Source: Bacteroidales bacterium (lineage in GTDB: Bacteria; Bacteroidota; Bacteroidia; Bacteroidales; Lentimicrobiaceae). Taken from it: DNA of 64,000 bases. Position 1 is the stretch's first letter. Every line of letters starts with the position of its first letter. The notes beneath the pieces are model-generated. The model made no database searches, was not told the origin of the DNA, and saw only the letters and a list, made by a program, of their open reading frames with translations. The position numbers and the translations under genes were made by a program. The DNA is taken from assembly GCA_016788045.1 (NCBI GenBank), contig JAEUTG010000019.1, forward strand, positions 1 through 64,000, read 5' to 3'. Shown one piece after another: positions 8,229 to 15,756 of this stretch.

Positions 8229-10595
8229 TTAATGGTTAGCAATAAAAGGAATTTTAATGCCCATCTGAAATCCCCTGCCAGGCTCCGGGACTTCGATCAG
8301 GCGGTAATAGCTGGTATGGTTCAGGTACCTTGCATTCAGTAAATTTGAAATCCTCAGGCTCAGTTCTATTTTCTGTTTTCCGGCGGTGATAGTGGTGCCG
8401 GCACTCAGGTTAAGAATCTGATATCCCGGAGTTTTTTTCTCCGGAGGGACTGTCTGGTTCTGGGCAGCAGCAATTTTAAAGTCGACAGAGAACCATGTAT
8501 CACGGGTAAACCTGTAAGGGTCGGGCTGATAAGTCAGGTTGAACATAACTGACGCCGGTGGAGAAAAGGGCAGTCCAAAGCCTTTTTTGTCGCCCGAAAT
8601 CTGTTCCGACCAAACATATTCACCAATCAACCCGGATTTCAATTCCCTGAAAATGGTATAATGCAGGTGAATCTCCCCGCCGGCCCGCAATACCTCAGTC
8701 TGGGTATAGTTAAATACCTGAAGTCCTTCGTAATACTGATAAGTAGGATTCAGATAAACATACGACGGGAACCAGGCCAGAAACGGAGAAATCTCAGCAG
8801 CCCATTGCTTTCGGTTCAGCTCCAGACCTGCATCCAGTTGCCAGGCAGTTTCAGGTTTGAGGTTCATATTCCCCTTTTCGAAACGGTACATGTGGTAATT
8901 TACCCCGTCAGAAGCCAGTTCCTTAGCCAGGGGCAACCTGAAACTGTTGCCCAGATTGACTTTGAGAATTAGCCCTTCTGATTTGTAAACAGAACCCACC
9001 GAGCCGCTCAGATGACTGAACCGGAGATCCGAAGCGGTTGCCCTTTGCTTGTAAATAAATGCTTCACCGTTATCCGATGGACTCATAAACCAGTCACTGT
9101 AGGCTTTTGTGCTGATGAAGCCGGCATCGAAGCGGGCTCCGGCAAGCAGTAACCATTTTTTAACAGGCCTGGTTTCGCCTAACAGGTAGGCTCCTGCGGT
9201 GGTCCGCCTGAATGAGGGTAGTATAAATCCCCAACCCCCGGAAGCATTGTCCTGCCGTTCTGCATTGATCCCTGCAGAGAACCTGATCAGGCCAGTATCC
9301 TGATTACTCACAGCCCAGGCAAACGAAAGGGTTTGCTTTTCGAACGACCTCTCCAGACTGTCGGGGGGCTCTGGCATATAACCATGCTCAACGGCCTCCG
9401 AAAATTCCAGTCTCTTGTTGTTTTGCCAGGCCAGGTCAATGCGGTGATTAAGACCGGCATGAACCAGGGTGTTTCTCAGGTGCACTTTAAAGTGATTTAC
9501 CTGTTGGTATGGCAAGTCAATATCACGGTCATCGAGATCGTAATCAATCTGTGAATTCCTGATTTCCAGCCCATGGGCATTGGCAAAGAAACCGCTTTTC
9601 GAGAACGTGTTATTCACAAACAGCACGGAGTTAAAGCGGCCGTTGATGTATCCCAGTGCAAGGCTGCCGTTTTTCTCACCACCGGCTGTATTGCGCAGTT
9701 TTTTGTCCTTAAGCCGGAAATAATAGGAATAATATTCAATACTATCGGTCGGAACCCGGTAGTCGGCATAATCGATCAGGGTGAAGCGCGCTTTTGCCCA
9801 GAATTTTTCGTTGCGGTTGAAAAGCCCGAGAGAAAGAGCACCCTGGCTGTTGTTGCTCTGACCACTGAGGTTGAGGCTGCCGCCAGCTGTAAATGGCTCC
9901 GGAACAAAAGTCTGCCTGAGGTCAATAACCCCGGCAATGGCATCCGAACCGTACATAAGCGAGGCAGGCCCCTTAATTACTTCAGCCTGTTCCACGTCAT
10001 ACTGATCAACCTCTACCCCGTGATCGGCGCCCCACTGCTGGCTCTCATGCTTGATGCCGTTCTCAGCAACGATCACCTGGTTGAAACTCAATCCACGGAT
10101 CACCGGCTTTGATTGGCCTGAACCAATGGACATTGAATTTACACCCGGCAGACGTTCAAGGGTTTGCATCAGGCTGCCCGCCATGTTTTTCCGGATGAAC
10201 TCATCGTTCACAAGCTCAATGGAACGGGCATCATTTTCACGACGGAATTCATCATATTTACCCTCGATAGAGACTTCAGCGAGGGTTACAACAGCCTGTT
10301 TCATGACAATCACGAGCACGGTGTCGCTCTCCAGCTGCAGCGATAGCTCACGCGTTTCAGCACCCACGGCAGAAACCCGGAATTGGTAGCTTCCTGCCGG
10401 AATATTGCCGAAGCGGAATTCGCCCTGACTGCCACTGGCAACACCTCTGTTGCCTGGTGTTAGCTGAATGCTTGCACCGGGAAGGGGCTTGTTGTCTTCT
10501 GTTTTTATATATCCTGACAAGGTGTAGCCCACCTGGGCCGGCACGGATTGCAGGAACAGCAGCAACAGTAAGGCTGCTGTTGAAAAAATTTTCAT
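8229..10595 (-). CDS. TonB-dependent outer membrane receptor, probable metal uptake
   Basis: The start at 10595 (MKIFSTAAL) gives a normal signal peptide; a longer frame to 10700 overlaps the upstream gene and lacks signal character. The order is signal peptide, carboxypeptidase-regulatory-like (CarboxypepD_reg) domain (about 25-105), plug domain, and a 22-strand type barrel. The plug shows LMQTLERLPGVNSMSIGSG, then QQWGADHGVEVDQYD and EVIKGPASLMYGSDAIAGV. The DHGVEVD stretch resembles the 'DHA' segment of ZnuD-like zinc receptors. Its place after a Fur/Zur-like regulator gene suggests zinc or another transition metal as cargo, imported with TonB energy. Substrate is inference. Confidence 0.93.
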   Translation of the reverse strand: MKIFSTAALLLLLFLQSVPAQVGYTLSGYIKTEDNKPLPGASIQLTPGNRGVASGSQGEFRFGNIPAGSYQFRVSAVGAETRELSLQLESDTVLVIVMKQAVVTLAEVSIEGKYDEFRRENDARSIELVNDEFIRKNMAGSLMQTLERLPGVNSMSIGSGQSKPVIRGLSFNQVIVAENGIKHESQQWGADHGVEVDQYDVEQAEVIKGPASLMYGSDAIAGVIDLRQTFVPEPFTAGGSLNLSGQSNNSQGALSLGLFNRNEKFWAKARFTLIDYADYRVPTDSIEYYSYYFRLKDKKLRNTAGGEKNGSLALGYINGRFNSVLFVNNTFSKSGFFANAHGLEIRNSQIDYDLDDRDIDLPYQQVNHFKVHLRNTLVHAGLNHRIDLAWQNNKRLEFSEAVEHGYMPEPPDSLERSFEKQTLSFAWAVSNQDTGLIRFSAGINAERQDNASGGWGFILPSFRRTTAGAYLLGETRPVKKWLLLAGARFDAGFISTKAYSDWFMSPSDNGEAFIYKQRATASDLRFSHLSGSVGSVYKSEGLILKVNLGNSFRLPLAKELASDGVNYHMYRFEKGNMNLKPETAWQLDAGLELNRKQWAAEISPFLAWFPSYVYLNPTYQYYEGLQVFNYTQTEVLRAGGEIHLHYTIFRELKSGLIGEYVWSEQISGDKKGFGLPFSPPASVMFNLTYQPDPYRFTRDTWFSVDFKIAAAQNQTVPPEKKTPGYQILNLSAGTTITAGKQKIELSLRISNLLNARYLNHTSYYRLIEVPEPGRGFQMGIKIPFIANH

Positions 10596-10650
10596 CCGGA
10601 ACTGATTGAATTGAATTTGCAGGTTGAACCTGAACCATGAAAACGAATCG

Positions 10651-11004
10651 TCAGACTGCAAGTACCGGAGGGGCCCGCTGGGAGGCATTGGTTGGTTCAT
10701 CAGCGGTTTTCTGCTGAACAGCGGGTAAATACTCTTTATAATTGGTTGTTAATGGTGGTGGTATGCTCACCCCTTTTGGTGAAAGTGCAAGGGTGTATAT
10801 AAAACTGTAAATGAGACAGTTTTTGGCTGAATGATGAGGGTGAGCCGGAAGATTGATCCCGTCGCGATGAGGGAGATGACAGCATCCTGAGGGTTTGTGA
10901 ATGTGCAAACCCTGTACGAGGATAGGTAAAATCAGAACCACGATCAGGGAGAATGCCCTGACAATGCCCATGATTTTACCAAAATTCCACTTGCCGTTTT
11001 TCAT
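10651..11004 (-). CDS. Small His/Cys-rich membrane-anchored protein, unknown
   Basis: I do not recognise a family. The 117-residue product has one hydrophobic segment (about 12-31) and then a His/Cys-rich stretch: LHIHKPSGCCHLPHRDG, followed by AHPHHSAKNC. Its ATG overlaps the regulator's stop as ATGA (11001-11004), so the two are translationally coupled, which is good evidence that it is real. It sits between regulator and receptor, 55 bases before the receptor start. The ligand-rich face is presumably periplasmic and could bind metal; this is inference from composition and context. Confidence 0.72.
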   Translation of the reverse strand: MKNGKWNFGKIMGIVRAFSLIVVLILPILVQGLHIHKPSGCCHLPHRDGINLPAHPHHSAKNCLIYSFIYTLALSPKGVSIPPPLTTNYKEYLPAVQQKTADEPTNASQRAPPVLAV

Positions 11005-11417
11005 CCCTGTTTACTGCATTGATTGCACAATCCCCTGATGATGACTTCTGCTTCGCTGGTCTGAAATCCGGCCGGAAGACGATACGGTCCCGGATGAATT
11101 TCTTCGAGACACACCAGTTTCCTGCACTCTTTGCAAAAAAAATGGGCGTGATCTGCCTGGGTTTTCCCATTTGGACCGGAGGCGTTCAGCGCATATTTCA
11201 CGAGTAGTTTATCCACTATGATCCTGTGCAGAACGCCGGCCTCCTCAAGGGTCAGCATACTTCTGTAAAACGTAGTCCGGTCGTAATGGCTTCCCATTTT
11301 TTCGCTGATCTCCGCTTCGGCCATTGGCGCGGAAGATGATTGCAATGCCTCTATGATGGCCAGCCTTGGCGATGTCTTCTTTAAATTGTGCTGTTGTAAG
11401 ATCTCCTGGGCCTGCAT
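11001..11417 (-). CDS. zur: Fur-family metal-responsive repressor, probably Zur
   Basis: A 138-residue Fur-family protein from ATG 11417; the longer frame to 11459 would run through the operator. The N-terminal winged helix carries KKTSPRLAIIEAL and YDRTTFYRSMLTLEEAGVLH, the standard Fur DNA-recognition region. The C-terminal part has the HAHFFC metal-site segment and two CxxC pairs (CKEC, CNQC) that hold structural zinc in the family. The downstream operon encodes a TonB receptor and His-rich lipoproteins, favouring zinc over iron or peroxide sensing. The palindrome at 11452-11466 is its likely own operator. Fur family is near certain; Zur assignment is inferred. Confidence 0.9.
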   Translation of the reverse strand: MQAQEILQQHNLKKTSPRLAIIEALQSSSAPMAEAEISEKMGSHYDRTTFYRSMLTLEEAGVLHRIIVDKLLVKYALNASGPNGKTQADHAHFFCKECRKLVCLEEIHPGPYRLPAGFQTSEAEVIIRGLCNQCSKQG

Positions 11418-11451
11418 TGATTTCCGGTTTCCGTTGCATAAACGTTCCAAA

Positions 11452-11472
11452 TGCAACAATGTTGCAAAGATA
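11452..11472 (-). promoter_or_regulatory. Putative Zur box overlapping the operon promoter
   Basis: A perfect 7-1-7 inverted repeat, TGCAACA-A-TGTTGCA, lies at 11452-11466. A TATCTTTG -7 box read on the minus strand (11465-11472) abuts and overlaps it by two bases, so transcription would begin inside the palindrome, about 40 bases before the regulator's ATG. This is the geometry expected for repression by a Fur-family protein. A further GTTGCAT (11433-11439) faces ATGCAAC (11451-11457). Confidence 0.62.
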
Positions 11473-11490
11473 GATAAATTTTTGGTGTAA

Positions 11491-11561
11491 TGGAATGATT
11501 GGGTGATGGAATGACTGGGTGATGGAGTGATTGGGTGATGGAATGATGGAAGGATGGAGTG
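11491..11561. repeat. Three tandem 16-bp repeats plus a decayed fourth
   Basis: Units start at 11491, 11507 and 11523 with consensus TGGAATGATTGGGTGA and single-base differences; the following 23 bases are a degenerate continuation. They lie upstream of the Zur-like operon promoter and contain no gene. Confidence 0.85.
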
Positions 11562-11899
11562 TTATCACCGGTTGCAATCAGTATTTCGTGGGCAAAAAAA
11601 AGACCTCAGCCTTTGATGGGTAAATTCAGGGCTAGCGCGCGCTTGCAGCGCGTGCCCCGATCTTCAAATTGAAAAAACAATACAAATTCCTCAGTAAATG
11701 CACGCATCAAGCAAGGCAACCAATTCAATTATAGACCGGAGCACGAATTACAAGCGCGCAATCATGAGTTATGCAAGGACACGCACTACAAGCGCGCGCA
11801 ACCATGGGAAAATAAGATGTGCGCCAACAAGTCAGAAGGCCTGCCCGCTTCTGTCGGGTAAGATGCGCGCCAACAAGAGCGAATCTGAAACCTAAGGTT
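11562..11899. other. Intergenic region of GC-rich short repeats
   Basis: No gene supported. The stretch is made of permutations of CGCGC/TACAAGCGCGC words (for example at 11634-11655, 11746-11760 and 11788-11800) followed by copies of the AGATGCGCGCCAACAAG repeat. An ORF at 11698-11895 is only this repeat read through. Confidence 0.6.
11815..11880. repeat. Dispersed repeat AGATGCGCGCCAACAAG, two copies 3' of hicA
   Basis: Copies at 11815-11831 (one change, T for C) and 11861-11880 (AGATGCGCGCCAACAAGAGC). Two further copies lie on the other side of the hicBA pair, in the same orientation. Confidence 0.8.
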
Positions 11900-12085
11900 T
11901 TATAGTATTGGGATTTGCAGCTGTTTACAAATCATGCGGCAATAGAGATTGTCTAATTCAGCATGTCTTCCAACTGCAGATATTTTCCCTGTGACCGGAT
12001 TCTGATAGATATCATGGTTTGAACCATTCCGGAGAATTATGCAACCGTGCTTTTTCAGGTGGTTGAGCAACTGAACCCGTTTCAT
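11900..12085 (-). CDS. hicA: HicA toxin, mRNA interferase
   Basis: A 61-residue HicA of the usual size. The double-stranded RNA-binding-like fold carries the catalytic-histidine segment GSNHDIYQNP (family GS.H..y..p), residues about 21-30, plus the N-terminal MKRVQLLNHLKKHG motif. HicA cleaves mRNA until bound by HicB. Its start overlaps the end of hicB by four bases (ATGA), so the two are translationally coupled. The order is antitoxin first, the reverse of E. coli hicAB, which is common outside enterobacteria. Confidence 0.88.
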   Translation of the reverse strand: MKRVQLLNHLKKHGCIILRNGSNHDIYQNPVTGKISAVGRHAELDNLYCRMICKQLQIPIL

Positions 12086-12306
12086 GCAAGTTCTATCTTG
12101 CGTTTAATGGTCTTCCTGCCTTCAAATTGCTGATTTACTGACTCCCTTTTCATACTCAGAATCATTTGCAATGCATCGATGAGGTTTTCTTTCAATTCAG
12201 CTATAGTTCTTCCCTGGCTGATGGCTTCCGGCACTTCCTCTACCTGACCAACGTACCAGCCATTTTCGCCTTTTTCAATGATTGCCGTAAATTTGAAGTT
12301 TTTCAT
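12082..12306 (-). CDS. hicB: HicB antitoxin
   Basis: A 74-residue HicB from ATG 12306 (MKNFKFTAII); the longer frame to 12399 runs into repeat sequence and has no start signal. The conserved partial RNase-H-like fold is seen as ENGWYVGQVEEVPEAISQGRTIAELKENL. Such short HicBs usually neutralise HicA by direct binding; no C-terminal ribbon-helix-helix or HTH DNA-binding domain is evident, only a Lys/Arg-rich end (EGRKTIKRKIELA). Autoregulation by this protein is therefore uncertain. Confidence 0.86.
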   Translation of the reverse strand: MKNFKFTAIIEKGENGWYVGQVEEVPEAISQGRTIAELKENLIDALQMILSMKRESVNQQFEGRKTIKRKIELA

Positions 12307-12377
12307 AACACTTTTCTTTTCACAAAGATAACGAATACTTAAGAACTGTTGTAGGTGGAAATTGACGGACAATCCGG

Positions 12378-12432
12378 AGATGCGCGTCAACAAGAGCACG
12401 CATCAGAAAAGAAGATGCGCGCCAACAAGAGA
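12378..12432. repeat. Dispersed repeat, two copies 5' of hicB
   Basis: AGATGCGCGTCAACAAGAGC at 12378-12397 and AGATGCGCGCCAACAAGAGA at 12413-12432, same orientation as the copies at 11815 and 11861. Together they bracket the hicBA pair. Confidence 0.8.
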
Positions 12433-12533
12433 AATGAGTTGCATGCCTCCGGCAGCTTGCATTGAAAGTTTTCAGGAATAATGGGATAATATATGCTTCC
12501 AATCAGCTAATAAGCTGATGAAATCGGCAATGC

Positions 12534-14597
12534 CTATCTGACCTCACTCCCATTCTTCATAGCCGAAGTGGGCGCCACAAAAGCCAGCCTGCCATCGTGG
12601 TCTTCTGCCATCAGGATCATACCCTGGGAGTCGATGCCTTTCAGGTTGCGGGGTGCAAGATTCACGAGGATGGTAACCTGCTGTCCGATGATGTTCTCCG
12701 GCTCATAGTATTCAGCAATACCTGAAACAACGGTACGTTTGTCAATGCCGGTATCGATGGTGAGTTTAAGGAGCTTTTTGGTTTTTGCAACCTTCTCTGC
12801 AGCGATGATGGTGCCGATGCGAAGGTCAACTTTGCCGAAATCGTCAAATTCAATCACCGGTTTGGCCGGATTGGCGGTGGCATTCTCCGCTTCATTGGCC
12901 TTTTTGGTGTCGAGCAGTTTCTGCACCTGGGCTTCAATGGCGGCATCTTCAATACGTTCGAACAGCAGTTCCGGTTCACCCAGCAGATGGCCATCGGGAA
13001 GCAGGCGGATGCTTCCGGCTTTGTCCCAATGCGATTGGCTGAGATTGAGCATTTTGTTGAGTTTCCCGGCGGTGAATGGCAGGAAAGGCTCGCACAAAAC
13101 AGCCAGGTTGGCACAGATCTGCAGGCAAAGGTTCAGGTTGGTCTGAACGCGTTCAGGGTTTGTCTTAAATGTTTTCCAGGGTTCGGTTTCGGTCAGGTAT
13201 TTGTTGCCCAGCCTGGCCAGGTTCATCAGTTCATTCAGGGCCTCCCTGAAACGGTAAAGCTCTATGCTCTGGGCTATCTTTCCGGGGAAACCGCTGATTT
13301 CCTCCATCACCTGACGGTCAACCTCTTCTACCGGCCCCATTGCAGGAACCTTCCCTTCGAAATACTTCTGTGTCAGCACCAGCGTGCGGTTTACGAAGTT
13401 ACCGAAAACAGCCAGCAATTCGCTGTTGTTGCGTGCCTGAAAATCACGCCAGGTAAAGTCATTGTCCTTGGTTTCCGGTGCATTGGCAGTCAACACATAA
13501 CGCAGCACATCCTGTTTGCCCGGGAACTCTTCGAGGTATTCGTGCAGCCACACCGCCCAGTTGCGTGAGGTAGATATTTTGTCGTTCTCCAGATTGAGAA
13601 ACTCATTGGCAGGTACGTTTTCGGGCAGAATGTAGGAACCTTCAGCCTTGAGCATTCCGGGGAAAACGATGCAATGGAAAACAATGTTGTCTTTTCCGAT
13701 AAAATGCACCAGCTTGGTATCGTCTGATTTCCAGTAGGGTTCCCAGTCTTTCCCCGATTGTTCTGCCCATTCGCGGGTGGCCGAAATATAACCTATCGGA
13801 GCATCGAACCACACATACAGCACCTTGCCTTCCGCTTCTTTCAGCGGGACTTTCACACCCCAGTCGAGGTCGCGGGTAACTGCCCGGGGTTGCAGCCCGT
13901 GATCAAGCCACGATTTGCACTGTCCGTAAACATTGGTTTTCCAGTCGTCTTTGTGGCTTTCGAGAATCCAATCCCTCAGCCAGGGCTCGTACTTATCGAG
14001 CGGTAAAAACCAGTGTTTGGTGTCGCGCATTACCGGAATGCTGCCACTCAGCGCAGATTTGGGGTTGATCAGGTCCGTTGCATTGAGCGAAGTGCCGCAG
14101 TTTTCACACTGATCGCCATAAGCCCTTTCGAAGCCGCAATGCGGGCAGGTGCCGGTAATATACCGATCCGCCAGAAATGTCTGATGTTCTTCGTCGTAAT
14201 ACTGTTGTGAGAACTTTTCAATAAATTCCCCTTTATCATGCAGCCTGGTAAAGAATTCCGAAGCGGTCTGATGGTGGATGGCATTGGATGTGCGGGAGTA
14301 AATGTCGAAAGAAACACCAAAGTCTTCGAAAGACTTTTTGATGATGCCATGATATTTATCCACTACCTGCTGTGGGGTAATGCCTTCTTTTCGGGCCTTG
14401 ATGGTGATGGGCACCCCATGTTCGTCGGAACCTCCGATAAATACGACTTCCTCGCCCCGGGAGCGCAGATAACGGGCATAAATATCGGCAGGCACGTAGA
14501 CACCGGCCAGGTGGCCAATGTGAATGGGTCCGTTGGCATAGGGCAGGGCTGAGGTGATGGTATAGCGCCGGAAGGTTTTGGCTGGATTCTCTGACAT
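12534..14597 (-). CDS. metG: Methionine-tRNA ligase
   Basis: Class I synthetase that charges tRNA-Met. The 687-residue product shows the HIGH motif (IHIGH, about residue 25), a zinc knuckle with CPHC and CENC (about 149-166), and the KMSKS-equivalent written KISTS ([10 protein letters not shown]). An anticodon-binding helical domain follows. A C-terminal EMAP-II/Trbp111 tRNA-binding OB domain (about 575-687; [25 protein letters not shown]) makes it the long, dimeric form. A TATCTTTG -7 box (minus strand, 14623-14630) lies 26 bases upstream of the ATG. Confidence 0.97.
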   Translation of the reverse strand: MSENPAKTFRRYTITSALPYANGPIHIGHLAGVYVPADIYARYLRSRGEEVVFIGGSDEHGVPITIKARKEGITPQQVVDKYHGIIKKSFEDFGVSFDIYSRTSNAIHHQTASEFFTRLHDKGEFIEKFSQQYYDEEHQTFLADRYITGTCPHCGFERAYGDQCENCGTSLNATDLINPKSALSGSIPVMRDTKHWFLPLDKYEPWLRDWILESHKDDWKTNVYGQCKSWLDHGLQPRAVTRDLDWGVKVPLKEAEGKVLYVWFDAPIGYISATREWAEQSGKDWEPYWKSDDTKLVHFIGKDNIVFHCIVFPGMLKAEGSYILPENVPANEFLNLENDKISTSRNWAVWLHEYLEEFPGKQDVLRYVLTANAPETKDNDFTWRDFQARNNSELLAVFGNFVNRTLVLTQKYFEGKVPAMGPVEEVDRQVMEEISGFPGKIAQSIELYRFREALNELMNLARLGNKYLTETEPWKTFKTNPERVQTNLNLCLQICANLAVLCEPFLPFTAGKLNKMLNLSQSHWDKAGSIRLLPDGHLLGEPELLFERIEDAAIEAQVQKLLDTKKANEAENATANPAKPVIEFDDFGKVDLRIGTIIAAEKVAKTKKLLKLTIDTGIDKRTVVSGIAEYYEPENIIGQQVTILVNLAPRNLKGIDSQGMILMAEDHDGRLAFVAPTSAMKNGSEVR

Positions 14598-14622
14598 TGC
14601 TGATCGTGTTTAAAACAGGGTG

Positions 14623-14630
14623 CAAAGATA
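14623..14630 (-). promoter_or_regulatory. Putative metG -7 promoter box
   Basis: Minus-strand TATCTTTG matches the Bacteroidota TAnnTTTG consensus and sits 26 bases before the metG ATG. No good -33 TTTG is seen. Confidence 0.45.
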
Positions 14631-14857
14631 CGAGAAATGGGATTGTCTGTGCCCATGGTTTCCTCGTCCTGAATCTGGTGGATCTGGTACATCTTGTTTC
14701 CTTATTCCGGCAAAGACAGGCAGAAGGCAACAGGTGGTAAGTCTGTCTGGTAACTCCACCGTGAAATTGTGGCTGAAAATTCAGGGATCTTTTGATTTAC
14801 AGGGGAATTCTGTAAAAGACAGTCAGGAGATTGTTTACTTCAACCTACCGTTCCGGG

Positions 14858-15679
14858 TCAGGTTGTCTCTCTGGAATCCTGTTCAGGGCTTGGGCTGTAC
14901 TGCCGTTTCAGCCAGCTGCTGAGTCCGTCAAGGCCGGGAAAGAGCACCCTTTCAGTGATGTTGGCCTGATCCAGCTTGTCGCGGATCTCCCATTTCAGTT
15001 TTGCAGGTATTATAATTCTGAAATACAGGTCGTTGTGGTCATTTAGCCAGCTGCTCATGGCGAGGGTGGCATTCGACATCAGCGAGAAGAGGGCATGTTG
15101 GTTTACAATCCGTTCATCCATTGAGGGGGGCTCGAGAAACATCACAAAGCGGTGTTCCGACATCGCTTCAAGCTGTCTGAGGGAATTGCATTCCAGTTCA
15201 AGCATTTGCGGGGTAAAGACGTTGGAGCCTTCTTCCACGATGATTTTATTCAGATTTTCCGGAAGATAGTTGTTCGACCTGACATAATTCACACACCATA
15301 TTGCCCCGTCAATATTGAATTTCAGGATGTTGGCAGTGGCGAAATGCAGGGCAACGTAGGGTGAATAGGTCCAGTCGAGCAGACGGGTCGGAAGCCCGTG
15401 GTGCTGGGCTATGGCAAGCAGGTTCCAAAGAGACTCGCCGGACACCGTATTGCGGTGGGCATACTTTCTGAAATTGCGCAACAGGTGGCGTTCCAGCGTG
15501 TTGTATGGCCCGCCGATCCGCATAAGGCTGGTCTTCAGCTCATAATTTACATCTGAGAGCCCACGGTAAACGTAAGGTGAACGGAAGCGACCCAGGTGGC
15601 CATCCCACGAATCGCGGAAAAGCATTTCCTGTAATTCACTCCAGCCTGAAATTCGTATATCGTTCGGAGACTCCATCAT
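14858..15679 (-). CDS. FRG-domain protein
   Basis: The 273-residue protein contains an FRG domain, named for its F/Y-RG motif: VYRGLSD (about 37-43), then AQHHGLPTRLLDWTYSPYVAL (about 90-110), where the H-G-x-P-T-R-L-L-D-W string is the strongest family mark. FRG proteins are of unresolved biochemistry; the conserved Arg and His/Asp suggest a nucleotide- or nucleic-acid-related enzyme, and related genes occur in mobile and defence islands. It stands alone between metG and an ABC permease, with no partner gene. No signal peptide or membrane segment, so cytoplasmic. ATG at 15679 or 15676. Confidence 0.85.
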   Translation of the reverse strand: MMESPNDIRISGWSELQEMLFRDSWDGHLGRFRSPYVYRGLSDVNYELKTSLMRIGGPYNTLERHLLRNFRKYAHRNTVSGESLWNLLAIAQHHGLPTRLLDWTYSPYVALHFATANILKFNIDGAIWCVNYVRSNNYLPENLNKIIVEEGSNVFTPQMLELECNSLRQLEAMSEHRFVMFLEPPSMDERIVNQHALFSLMSNATLAMSSWLNDHNDLYFRIIIPAKLKWEIRDKLDQANITERVLFPGLDGLSSWLKRQYSPSPEQDSRETT

Positions 15680-15756
15680 TTATTATAAAAATCTTATAAA
15701 ACACCGGCATTTCCCTGATGATGGCAAGCAATCCTGAGCCTGACCAGGTTTACAGA

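Noticed and set aside
10596..10700. Extended start of the TonB receptor at 10700
   Set aside because: It overlaps the upstream small gene and lacks a signal peptide; the ATG at 10595 gives a normal one.
11245..11577. A 110-residue minus-strand ORF starting in the tandem repeats
   Set aside because: Its first part is the 16-bp repeat read as protein and the rest overlaps the Fur-family gene in another frame.
11698..11895. A 65-residue ORF between the repeats and hicA
   Set aside because: It translates the dispersed GC-rich words; no start signal or domain.
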